In this document: positions 1 through 5,835 of the stretch, piece by piece | Position numbering within the stretch: the stretch's first letter is position 1 | How the letters are laid out: every line of letters begins with the position of its first letter | Source of the DNA: Treponema sp. | GTDB taxonomy: Bacteria > Spirochaetota > Spirochaetia > Treponematales > Treponemataceae | Direction: 5' to 3' | Length of the DNA stretch: 5,835 nt | NCBI GenBank assembly: GCA_003447785.1 | Contig: DLYJ01000038.1 | Location: 13,367-19,201, forward strand | Translations under genes and position numbers: made by a program | Notes under the pieces: model-generated | Told to the model about the DNA's origin: nothing | Databases searched by the model: none | Seen by the model: the letters and a program-made list of their open reading frames with translations, nothing else

Positions 1-22
1 GCGCTTTCCTGGTAGTTTTCAT
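1..22 (-). CDS. Possible start of a further minus-strand gene (first 7 codons only)
   Basis: An ATG at 22-20 on the minus strand opens a frame reading MKTTRKA before the window ends. It lies 15 nt downstream of the glycosyltransferase stop codon, a distance typical of the next gene in an operon. No Shine-Dalgarno sequence precedes it. A weak -10-like TAATAC ends 6 nt before the ATG, the same geometry as the helicase promoter in this window, but it matches the consensus at only 3 of 6 positions. Seven codons cannot establish a gene or suggest a function, so this is a candidate start only. Confidence 0.25.
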
Positions 23-37
23 ATTCAAGTATTATTT

Positions 38-1162
38 TTAAAGTCCCCCGGCAGCCGCTTCTTTCAAAACCTGCACAGTTTTTTCCGCAGTTTTTTCCCA
101 GGTAAAACGCTTCGTCCAGTCGATTCCGCCTTCGATTAATTTTTTTCTCAACGCACTGTCCAGGGCAAGCTGTTCAATTGCGGCGGCCATCTGTTCAATA
201 TTATCACTGTCAAAATAAATTGCGTTGCTGCCTGCAATTTCAGGAAGAGCGCCGGAATTTGAACAGGCTACAGGAACTCCAGTAGCCATTGCTTCAAGAA
301 CAGGAAGCCCTACACCTTCATTTACGGAAGGAAAGAGACAGCCTTCGCTTAAAGCATACAGCAGCGGAAAACTTTCCCTCGGGTAAAAGCCTGTAATAAA
401 TATATCTTGGCAGTAGGGAGATTCCAAAACTGCCTGTTTAACTTCTTCTGCTGACTCACCAATACTTCCTGCAAGAACCAGACGGTGTTCAAGGTGAGTT
501 TTCTGCTTGAATAATTCAAAAGCCTTGATTAATTCAATATGTTTTTTTGAAGGGCCCGACATTCGGGAAGCGTACAGAAAGTATGGCTGCTTGATTGCAA
601 AAGGTTTTATATCAACAAGGTTTGGAAAAAGAATTTCCTGGGGATAAAATACCGAATGATCGATACCGTTGTGAATAACCGTAATATTGTTTTCGCTAAC
701 CCCAAGTTTTATAAGGTCCTTACGGATAAACTGGCTTGGAACAATTACCCTGGAAGCATTTTTAAGACCGACTAAAAGCCTCAGCAGGCGGCTTGAAAGA
801 ACTTCGTCCGCATAAACTTCAGAAACAAGGTCGTTTACAATCGCAACGCCCGGAACTCCAAACATAATCGGAAGATAGCGGGCACCTGCCGCGTACATTA
901 CAACGTCAAATTTATGTTTTGCAGCAAACAGGTTTGCTCCGGCGTAATGCCAGATCCGCTTAATGCGGCGGCTGTCCGGAAGATGCACGGAATTGAATTT
1001 TAATCCGTTGTCGGCACCATAGGTATATCGGTCGATTTCTGCGCCAAAGAGTTCAAAGCAATCATTTTCTGTATTCTGGAGGCAGCGTGTCAACGAATCA
1101 AGATAAGAACCAAGACCTGTCTTTCCGTGACCGCATCCAAAGGTATCGATACCGACTTTCAT
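38..1162 (-). CDS. GT4-type (group 1) glycosyltransferase, GT-B fold
   Basis: This 374-residue protein has the usual length of a retaining GT4 glycosyltransferase, a family that moves a sugar from a nucleotide-sugar donor to a glycan or lipid acceptor, normally at the inner face of the cytoplasmic membrane. The N-terminal Rossmann half opens with GIDTFG and a glycine-rich loop ending GLGSY (residues 4-20). The interdomain region reads VPSQFIRKDL (141-150) followed by VIHNGID (162-168), typical of the family. The C-terminal half has SRMSGPSKKH (199-208), expected at the donor phosphate site, and a clear EX7E motif with E282 and E290 in NEGVGLPVLEAMATG. The usual HD of the N-terminal domain appears as ND (110-111). 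There is no signal peptide or membrane segment. The ATG at 1162 gives a start flush with the first beta strand. No ribosome binding site precedes it; a -10 element ends 8 nt upstream. Donor and acceptor cannot be read from the sequence; lipopolysaccharide-like, capsule or glycolipid synthesis are all possible. Confidence 0.9.
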   Translation of the reverse strand: MKVGIDTFGCGHGKTGLGSYLDSLTRCLQNTENDCFELFGAEIDRYTYGADNGLKFNSVHLPDSRRIKRIWHYAGANLFAAKHKFDVVMYAAGARYLPIMFGVPGVAIVNDLVSEVYADEVLSSRLLRLLVGLKNASRVIVPSQFIRKDLIKLGVSENNITVIHNGIDHSVFYPQEILFPNLVDIKPFAIKQPYFLYASRMSGPSKKHIELIKAFELFKQKTHLEHRLVLAGSIGESAEEVKQAVLESPYCQDIFITGFYPRESFPLLYALSEGCLFPSVNEGVGLPVLEAMATGVPVACSNSGALPEIAGSNAIYFDSDNIEQMAAAIEQLALDSALRKKLIEGGIDWTKRFTWEKTAEKTVQVLKEAAAGGL

Positions 1163-1170
1163 ATTATTAA

Positions 1171-1179
1171 ATTATAGCA
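1171..1179 (-). promoter_or_regulatory. Extended -10 promoter of the glycosyltransferase, near-leaderless
   Basis: On the minus strand the sequence reads TGCTATAAT, a perfect -10 hexamer with the TGn extension. The -35 region is poor (at best 3 of 6 matches at 16-18 bp spacing), as is common for extended -10 promoters. Standard spacing puts transcription start near 1164, 2 nt before the ATG at 1162, so the mRNA would have almost no leader. The absence of a Shine-Dalgarno sequence agrees with this. The start site is inferred, not measured. Confidence 0.65.
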
Positions 1180-1201
1180 AACTTATTTTTTCTGTGCTAT
1201 A
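1173..1201. repeat. 7-bp inverted repeat formed by two divergent -10 elements
   Basis: TATAGCA (1173-1179) and TGCTATA (1195-1201) are perfect inverted copies separated by 15 bp. Each arm is the TGn plus the first part of an outward-facing -10 element, so promoter convergence alone could explain the symmetry. The arms are centred 22 bp apart, close to two helical turns, so a dimeric regulator binding here cannot be excluded. Confidence 0.55.
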
Positions 1202-1203
1202 GT
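1195..1203 (+). promoter_or_regulatory. Extended -10 promoter of the DEAD-box helicase, leaderless
   Basis: The plus strand reads TGCTATAGT, a -10 hexamer with 5 of 6 consensus bases and the TGn extension. The -35 region at 17 bp spacing is TAGCAA, only 3 of 6 matches, and it overlaps the -10 element of the opposite gene. The hexamer ends 6 nt before the ATG, so standard spacing places transcription start exactly on the A of the start codon at 1210. There is no Shine-Dalgarno sequence in the 47-bp spacer, which fits a leaderless mRNA. Confidence 0.65.
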
Positions 1204-1209
1204 ACGCTT

Positions 1210-2385
1210 ATGAGCGAGATTAAAACATTCAAAGACCTGGAAATTGACGAAACTTTTATTGCAAAACTTGAACAGAACCAGATTACAGTTCCAACCGGTG
1301 TTCAGAAACAGGCAATTCCTTTAATTCAACAAAACCAGAACCTTCTTTTTCAGAGCGAAACCGGTACAGGAAAGACACTCGCCTACGCACTTCCCCTTTT
1401 AAATAAAATTCAAACTATTCCAAACGAAAAAAAAGAAATTTTAATTCTTGTTGCCGCTCCCACATTTGAACTTGCAAGTCAGATTAAAAATCAGTTCAAA
1501 ATGGTAAGCGACATAAAAACCGCCCTTTTAATCGGCGGGGCTCCCATAAAGCGCCAGATTGAAACCCTTAAAGAAAAACCGACCGTTGTAATCGGAACCC
1601 CTGCCCGCCTCGTTGAACTTATTCATCTTAAGAAAATTAAGCTTGAAGGTTTACAGGCAATTGTCCTGGACGAAGTTGACCGCCTTCTTTCGCCTGAACT
1701 GCGGGATTACACGGAAGAACTCATTAACTGCCCTAAAAAAGACGTTCAGCTCATTGCCTGCAGTGCAACAATTTCTGGGGCAACACAGAAAGTTCTTAAC
1801 AATGCCAAAATAAAATCCGACGGAACAAAAACTGCAGAAATTAAGACCCTGTTTTTGCCTCCGGAAGATGTTTTAAAAAAACGGATCACACATATTGCGC
1901 TTTTTGCCGAGCGCCGTGACAAAATTGACACCCTGCGAAAGCTTCTGGCTGCAGAAAATCCTTCAAAAGCCCTCGTTTTTACCAGCAAGCTCGACCAGGT
2001 GCAGAACATTGTAAGCAAGCTCAAATATAAAAATATTGAATGCATGTTCCTGCACGCAAAAATGGACAAACAGGAAAGAAAAAGCGCAATGGATAAATTC
2101 AGAAGCGGCAAATGCAAAATCCTCGTTACAAGCGATTTGACAAGCCGCGGTCTTGATATTCCTGATATTTCCCATGTAATTCAGATGGACATGCCTTCAA
2201 ACGATGACTTTTTTATTCACCGCGCCGGACGAACTGCCCGTGCAGGCAAAACAGGAATCAACATTGTAATCGGCGACGAATACGAAATGCAAAAATACGC
2301 AAACCTGGAAAAAAAGCTGGGACTTACTGTTTATCCAAAGATTTTGTACAAGGGAAAACTCGTTGCCCCTATTCAGGACGAATAG
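1210..2385 (+). CDS. Minimal DEAD-box (DEVD variant) ATP-dependent RNA helicase
   Basis: This 391-residue cytoplasmic protein is a bare two-RecA-domain helicase core, expected to unwind short RNA duplexes or remodel RNA-protein complexes using ATP, for example in ribosome assembly or mRNA decay. Visible motifs in order: Q motif with F7 and Q32 (VPTGVQ); motif I TGTGKT (51-56); motif Ia PTFELASQ (84-91); GG 109-110; motif Ib TPARL (130-134); motif II DEVD (154-157); motif III SAT (185-187); motif IV LVFTS (255-259); Q288 and R290 in a QxxR-like HAKMDKQER; motif V TSDLTSRGLD (307-316); motif VI HRAGRTARAG (337-346). ATP-site residues K55, D154, E155, R341 and R344 are all present. Several motifs depart from the commonest form: PTF for PTR, TPA for TPG, DEVD for DEAD. 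There is no C-terminal RNA-binding tail, so substrate choice may depend on partners. It is similar in size to short Firmicute helicases such as YfmL, but I assign no orthology. The ATG follows a -10 element directly. Confidence 0.93.
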   Translation: MSEIKTFKDLEIDETFIAKLEQNQITVPTGVQKQAIPLIQQNQNLLFQSETGTGKTLAYALPLLNKIQTIPNEKKEILILVAAPTFELASQIKNQFKMVSDIKTALLIGGAPIKRQIETLKEKPTVVIGTPARLVELIHLKKIKLEGLQAIVLDEVDRLLSPELRDYTEELINCPKKDVQLIACSATISGATQKVLNNAKIKSDGTKTAEIKTLFLPPEDVLKKRITHIALFAERRDKIDTLRKLLAAENPSKALVFTSKLDQVQNIVSKLKYKNIECMFLHAKMDKQERKSAMDKFRSGKCKILVTSDLTSRGLDIPDISHVIQMDMPSNDDFFIHRAGRTARAGKTGINIVIGDEYEMQKYANLEKKLGLTVYPKILYKGKLVAPIQDE

Positions 2386-2393
2386 AAAAATTA

Positions 2394-2422
2394 TTGAAAC
2401 ACTACCGCTTTATCAGTATAAT
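2394..2422 (+). promoter_or_regulatory. Sigma-70 type promoter of smc
   Basis: TTGAAA (2394-2399, 5 of 6 consensus) is followed after exactly 17 bp by a perfect TATAAT (2417-2422). The -35 begins 9 nt after the helicase stop codon. Predicted transcription start is near 2429, giving a leader of about 58 nt before the GTG. No terminator is seen between the helicase and this promoter, so smc could receive both read-through and its own transcripts. Confidence 0.75.
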
Positions 2423-2437
2423 GTAATGATATCAAAA

Positions 2438-2463
2438 TGGGCTTTTTATCCATTAAAGGGCCA
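2438..2463 (+). other. Candidate hairpin in the smc leader
   Basis: TGG (2438-2440) can pair with CCA (2461-2463). Past a G-G mismatch, C2442-G2459, a T-G wobble and TTT (2444-2446) with AAA (2455-2457) continue the stem around an 8-nt loop. The stem is imperfect and no T-run follows it on the plus strand, so it does not look like an intrinsic terminator. It lies inside the predicted 5' leader and ends 13 nt before the GGAG. It may be chance. Confidence 0.25.
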
Positions 2464-2476
2464 CATAGTAAAAAAC

Positions 2477-2480
2477 GGAG
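2477..2480 (+). promoter_or_regulatory. Shine-Dalgarno GGAG fixing the GTG start of smc
   Basis: GGAG lies 6 nt before the GTG at 2487, ideal spacing. Together with the family-typical N-terminus FLKSLDIFGFKSF this settles a GTG start rather than a downstream ATG. It contrasts with the two divergent genes upstream, which have no such site. Confidence 0.8.
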
Positions 2481-2486
2481 TTATAA

Positions 2487-5400
2487 GTGTTTCTAAAAAG
2501 TCTTGACATATTCGGATTCAAATCATTCGCAGACAGGACTCATGTAGAATTTGCAGACGGAATTACAGCCTTACTTGGCCCTAACGGTTGTGGTAAGAGT
2601 AATGTTGTTGATGCGGTAAAATGGGTTCTTGCAGAAAACAGGGCAAAAAACCTGCGCGCCGACACAATGGAATCCGTAATCTTTAACGGTACCGAAACAC
2701 GACCTCCCCTTAACATTGCAGAAGTTACACTCACAATTGCAAACGATAACGGTCTTCTGCCACTGGACGATACAGAAATTGCAATAAAGCGCCGTCTCTA
2801 CCGCTCAGGCGAAAGTGAATATTACATCAATAACCGTCAGGTAGGTCCGACAGAAATCCGCCGTCTCTTTATGGATACAGGTGTCGGTAAGGCCGCATAC
2901 TCTGTAATGGAACAGGGTAAAATCGACCAGATTCTTTCAAGCAAGCCTGAAGACCGCCGCTACCTTTTTGAAGAAGCAGCCGGAATCAGCCGTTCAAAGG
3001 CCGAATGTGCCGAAGCGGAGCGGGAACTTGAACGCACAAGACAAAATCTTGCCCAGATTGAAGTTGCCCTGGTAGAAAACAAACGCAATTATGAAACCTT
3101 AAAAGTACAGAGCGAAAAGACTATAAAATACCGCAAACTCAAGGAAGATATATTCAATTATGAACTTGATATCCAGCTCCTTAAGTTAAAGGATTTTACC
3201 CAGGGCAAGGCACGGCAGGAAGCTTCCAAAAAAGAACTGGAAGAAAAACGTTCAAAAATTCAGGAAGAAATTGAAGCTATCCAGGCTACCCTTTTTGAAA
3301 ACAACGATAAAATCAAAGATCTGCAGACTGAAATGAATTCACTGCAGATTGAACTTGCAACTGTTCAGACAGAAAAGACCAATATGCTGCAGCGTTCCCA
3401 GGAATACAATCTCCAGGCAAATCAGCTGAAGGAAAAAATCGGCATTCTCGAAGTTAAGCAGCAGTCAATTCAGGATAAAATCGATACATTCAACGAAGAA
3501 ATTGATCAGGCAGAGGCTGATTTACGGGCAAAAACAAAACAGCTGGAAACCGTAAAAAACAATATCAATTCGTTTACCGAAAATATTACTTCTGCTGAAA
3601 GCCACATCAGGGAAAACACAAGCCTTGCAGAAAAAGGCGCAGTTGAAATTGAAAACCTCAATAACAAAATCGCTGACTTCCAGAACCAGCTGGGTTCAAT
3701 TACAGAAGATATCGTAAAGGAACTTGATTCAAAACTTAAGGACTCAGGATTTTCTTCCAGTGCAGCAAAGGCTTCAAAAGAAGAACTTGAAAGCGCAATT
3801 GCAAAACTGAGAATTTACACTGAAGGCCGCAAAAACATCTTTACAGACTATGTTTCGATTTCAGGGCACAGTGCAGAAGAAAACCTCAAAATCGTAAATG
3901 ATTCCATCAGGGCTCTGGACGAATCCCTGTCGATTATCACGACAATTGAAGGAGCTCTGGATAAATATTCAAAGGCAATTCCTGACTTTATCGAAGAATT
4001 CCTCTCTCCTGAAGGTATTATTACAAAAAAGCGCGGAATCGATAACGAAATCACAAACCTGCAGAAGCAGATTGCATCTACCCAGGAACAGATTTCAGCT
4101 TACCAGAAGCAGAATTCAGAACTCAACAAAAAAATAAGCGAATATAAAGAAACTCTCGGCGACCTTCGTATTACCGAAGCCAGCATGCAGCAGTCAATCT
4201 TCGGCGTAAAAAACAACGCAGAACTTTTGCGCCGTTCACTTGCAAGCGAGCAGGCAAATCTCCGCCAGAACGAAGAAGAACTTTACACTGAACAGAAGCG
4301 TCAGGACGACCTTCGAGACCAGATTCTCGAAATTCAGGGCGAACTTGCTTCAATCGAGCGCCGCGGTGCAAAGTGTGCTGAACAGATTGCAGACATCAAC
4401 AGCGAAATCGTAAAGCGGAATTCAAGCGTAAGCGGAACACAGCAGAAGCTGGACAAAAAGCAGGAAGAACTTACAAAATGTCAGAGCCAGTACGAACGTC
4501 TTGCAATGGACCTGGTTACAAGCGACAACGATATCCGCAACATCAAACAGAACTTTATCGAAACTCATTCCAGGGACCTGATGGAATTTGAAGAGAGAAT
4601 GTTTAAAATCACCACACCTTCAGCCGTTCTGCGGGAAAAACTTGGAGAAACAAAAGAAGCCTTCAGGAATCTCGGTTCCGTAAACCTTATGGCGCCTGAA
4701 GAATTTGACGAACAGAAAGAGCGTTACGAAAAACTCCAGGCAAGTTTTGACGATACAAACAAGAGTCTCGAAAACCTTATCCGCGTTTCTGAAGAAATCA
4801 AGTCAAAATCTACAGAAATGTTCCTGGATACTTACAATAAAATCAAAAAGAACTTCCACAACATGTTCCGCCGCATGTTCAACGGCGGACGCGGTGAACT
4901 GCGCCTTGTTGACCCGCAGAATGTTCTTACAACAGGTATTGAAATTTACGCCCAGCCTCCTGGAAAAAAGCTGGAAAACATTGCCCTTCTTTCCGGCGGT
5001 GAAAAGACAATGACAGCCGTTGCGCTTTTGTTTGCAACCTATCAGGTTCGTCCGAGTCCGTTCTGTCTTCTTGACGAAATTGACGCGGCCCTGGACGACA
5101 AAAACGTTACGAGCCTTGTTCAGACACTGCGTGCATTTGCAAAACTTTCTCAGTACATCGTCATTACCCATAACAAAAAAACCGTTATGGGCGCAAGCAC
5201 AATGCTCGGTGTTACAATGCAGGAATCAGGCGTCAGCAAGATTATGACAATGCGTCTTGATAAAGAAATCGCCCCTGACTACGACAATGACAGCCAGGAT
5301 GACTTTATTGAAGAAGACGTTGAACCGGAGCAGAATGTTTACATTCCGCCGCGTCCGGCAAAACGAATCCATAATCCAGACGGAACAATAACAGATCCTG

Positions 5401-5540
5401 AAATTGAAATCCGTGCCCAGAAAGCAAAGGAAGAAGCTAAAAAAGCCCGGGAAGAAGCAAAAAAAGCCGCTCAGGAAAAGGCAGAACAGGAAGCAGCATC
5501 TCAAAAAGAAGCACCTTCCGGAGAGAGTGAACAAAAATAA
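2487..5540 (+). CDS. smc: Chromosome segregation ATPase SMC, short form with atypical hinge region
   Basis: SMC is the ATPase of the bacterial condensin-like complex; with ScpA and ScpB (neither in this window) it extrudes and aligns DNA arms for chromosome segregation. This copy has 1017 residues, against about 1190 in Bacillus subtilis. N-terminal half-head: FGFKSF (9-14), Walker A GPNGCGKS (31-38), R57 in the R-loop segment, Q143 in MEQGKIDQIL and FEEAAGI (161-167). Residues about 170-403 and 517-700 are Glu/Lys/Gln-rich coiled coil. The C-terminal half-head has LGSVNL (729-734), FNGGRGEL (798-805), AQPPGKKL (822-829), signature LSGGEK (835-840), Walker B LLDE with D863 and E864, D-loop ALD (868-870), H895 and GVTMQESGVSK (908-918). 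The catalytic set is therefore complete. The centre lacks a recognisable hinge, and residues 929-1017 form an extra acidic then Lys/Ala/Glu-rich tail. A Rad50 or RecN identity is unlikely: there is no CxxC hook, and the head motifs are those of SMC. The GTG start has a good GGAG, and the next gene follows by 14 nt. Confidence 0.95.
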   Translation: MFLKSLDIFGFKSFADRTHVEFADGITALLGPNGCGKSNVVDAVKWVLAENRAKNLRADTMESVIFNGTETRPPLNIAEVTLTIANDNGLLPLDDTEIAIKRRLYRSGESEYYINNRQVGPTEIRRLFMDTGVGKAAYSVMEQGKIDQILSSKPEDRRYLFEEAAGISRSKAECAEAERELERTRQNLAQIEVALVENKRNYETLKVQSEKTIKYRKLKEDIFNYELDIQLLKLKDFTQGKARQEASKKELEEKRSKIQEEIEAIQATLFENNDKIKDLQTEMNSLQIELATVQTEKTNMLQRSQEYNLQANQLKEKIGILEVKQQSIQDKIDTFNEEIDQAEADLRAKTKQLETVKNNINSFTENITSAESHIRENTSLAEKGAVEIENLNNKIADFQNQLGSITEDIVKELDSKLKDSGFSSSAAKASKEELESAIAKLRIYTEGRKNIFTDYVSISGHSAEENLKIVNDSIRALDESLSIITTIEGALDKYSKAIPDFIEEFLSPEGIITKKRGIDNEITNLQKQIASTQEQISAYQKQNSELNKKISEYKETLGDLRITEASMQQSIFGVKNNAELLRRSLASEQANLRQNEEELYTEQKRQDDLRDQILEIQGELASIERRGAKCAEQIADINSEIVKRNSSVSGTQQKLDKKQEELTKCQSQYERLAMDLVTSDNDIRNIKQNFIETHSRDLMEFEERMFKITTPSAVLREKLGETKEAFRNLGSVNLMAPEEFDEQKERYEKLQASFDDTNKSLENLIRVSEEIKSKSTEMFLDTYNKIKKNFHNMFRRMFNGGRGELRLVDPQNVLTTGIEIYAQPPGKKLENIALLSGGEKTMTAVALLFATYQVRPSPFCLLDEIDAALDDKNVTSLVQTLRAFAKLSQYIVITHNKKTVMGASTMLGVTMQESGVSKIMTMRLDKEIAPDYDNDSQDDFIEEDVEPEQNVYIPPRPAKRIHNPDGTITDPEIEIRAQKAKEEAKKAREEAKKAAQEKAEQEAASQKEAPSGESEQK
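3696..4034 (+). other. SMC central segment in place of a canonical hinge (residues 404-516)
   Basis: A normal SMC hinge is a globular dimerisation domain of about 150-200 residues with several conserved glycines. Here about 113 residues separate the two coiled-coil arms. They contain few glycines (421, 447, 460, 489, 510), no GG pair and no CxxC. The segment holds a Ser/Ala stretch (FSSSAAKAS, 422-430), FTDYVSISG (452-460) and a hydrophobic-acidic run IPDFIEEFLSPEG (498-510). The midpoint of the region between the heads (around residue 442) falls inside it, as expected for a turn or dimer interface. The boundaries are my estimate from composition. Confidence 0.6.
5430..5468 (+). repeat. Tandem 21-bp period repeat in the SMC tail
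   Basis: Two 18-bp copies, 5430-5447 and 5451-5468, match at 17 of 18 positions and are joined by a CGG codon, giving a 21-bp period. They encode two successive EEAKKA units (residues 982-987 and 989-994). The period of seven residues suits a charged single helix or coiled coil. Near-identical DNA suggests recent duplication or slippage. Confidence 0.6.
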
Positions 5541-5544
5541 GAGG
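5540..5544 (+). promoter_or_regulatory. Weak ribosome binding site for the gene after smc
   Basis: AGAGG overlaps the last base of the smc stop codon and lies 10 nt before the ATG at 5555. An in-frame TGA at 5546-5548 excludes any earlier start, so the ATG is well supported although the site is modest. Translational coupling with smc is plausible at this distance. Confidence 0.45.
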
Positions 5545-5554
5545 CTGAGAGCTG

Positions 5555-5835
5555 ATGGTTGATTTTGATGATATAAAATATGCTGTCTCAGATTTTATTC
5601 AAGAAAAGCCTGTTTTATTCAGAATTACGGCCCTTCTCGTTTTGTTTGTCCTGACCGCACTTATTATTATTTTTATTCAGTCAAGTCCGGAAAAACCAGT
5701 GAATTCAGTCAGGAACGATATTATCCTGAACGGAACTCCGCAAATTCCAGATTCAACAAAAATAGAAAAAGACTACTACCCTTCACGCGTTACAGAAAAC
5801 ACCTGGAGCGAAGAGCAGGTTAAGGAATATTTTAC
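5555..5835 (+). CDS. Hypothetical single-pass membrane protein, 3' end outside window
   Basis: Ninety-three complete codons are present and the frame is still open at the window edge. The protein begins MVDFDDIKYAV, a short charged N-terminus, followed by one strongly hydrophobic helix at about residues 20-41 (LLVLFVLTALIIIF core). After it comes a polar stretch rich in Ser, Pro, Asn and charged residues. There is no lipobox cysteine and no clear signal peptidase site, so it is more likely an anchored protein with its C-terminal part outside the cytoplasm than a secreted one; R23 and K18 before the helix fit an N-in orientation. I do not recognise the family. It follows smc by 14 nt on the same strand with no terminator between, so the two are probably co-transcribed. 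A link to chromosome or division biology is possible from context only. Confidence 0.8.
   Translation, partial: MVDFDDIKYAVSDFIQEKPVLFRITALLVLFVLTALIIIFIQSSPEKPVNSVRNDIILNGTPQIPDSTKIEKDYYPSRVTENTWSEEQVKEYF

Noticed and set aside
31..38. Cys in Walker A (GPNGCGKS) as a sign of an inactive SMC ATPase
   Set aside because: The position is variable in P-loops and all catalytic residues of the head are present, so activity is expected.
1746..2117. Open frame of 123 codons on the minus strand inside the helicase gene
   Set aside because: It lies antisense to a gene with all helicase motifs, has no family features or ribosome binding site, and its composition mirrors the codons opposite.
2438..2463. 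Hairpin as a terminator for the helicase gene
   Set aside because: The stem is imperfect, lies downstream of the smc promoter and has no T-run after it on the plus strand.
2426..2506. 26-codon ATG frame in the smc leader that overlaps the smc start in another frame
   Set aside because: Its ATG lies 3 nt before the predicted transcription start, it has no Shine-Dalgarno sequence, and the peptide has no recognisable features.
2503..2508. Perfect TTGACA -35 hexamer just inside smc
   Set aside because: At 17 bp spacing the -10 position reads TTCGCA, which is not a promoter element, and the bases encode conserved SMC residues.
4803..5171. Open frame of 122 codons on the minus strand inside smc
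   Set aside because: It is antisense to the highly conserved SMC C-terminal head; its Cys/Phe/Asn-rich translation is typical of a shadow frame.
5226..5534. Minus-strand frame of 102 codons rich in Phe, Cys and Leu, resembling a membrane protein
   Set aside because: The Phe/Leu/Cys runs are the complement of the Lys/Ala/Glu-rich SMC tail, and no start signals precede it.

Overview
The window is a compact stretch of bacterial chromosome of moderate-to-low GC. It has three complete protein genes, the first part of a fourth, and possibly the first codons of a fifth. I see no RNA genes, insertion sequences, CRISPR repeats or intrinsic terminators. The style of the proteins, especially a short SMC protein without a normal hinge, suggests a spirochaete of the Treponema type. 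This rests on recalled family features, not a search, and is only moderately secure.

Layout: a GT4-type glycosyltransferase (38-1162) lies on the minus strand, and the start of another minus-strand gene may follow it at 22-1. A 47-bp divergent spacer (1163-1209) separates it from a minimal DEAD-box RNA helicase (1210-2385, plus). In that spacer two extended -10 elements (TGCTATAAT minus, TGCTATAGT plus) form a 7-bp inverted repeat. Each sits only 6-8 nt from its start codon and neither gene has a Shine-Dalgarno sequence, so both mRNAs are predicted to be leaderless or nearly so. A 101-bp gap after the helicase holds a near-consensus sigma-70 promoter (TTGAAA-N17-TATAAT) and a GGAG ribosome binding site in front of smc (2487-5540, plus, GTG start). 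The fourth gene begins 14 nt after smc and encodes a protein with one N-terminal membrane segment; it runs off the window.

Functionally, the plus strand joins RNA remodelling (helicase) with chromosome organisation (SMC), but smc has its own promoter, so the two need not be co-regulated. The close spacing of smc and the membrane-protein gene suggests one transcript. The glycosyltransferase probably serves surface glycan synthesis and is linked to the helicase only through the shared promoter spacer.

The most notable item is the SMC protein. Both ATPase half-heads are intact, but the arms are short, and the centre (about residues 404-516) shows neither the glycine-rich SMC hinge nor a Rad50-type CxxC hook. 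It also carries an extra charged C-terminal tail of about 90 residues.
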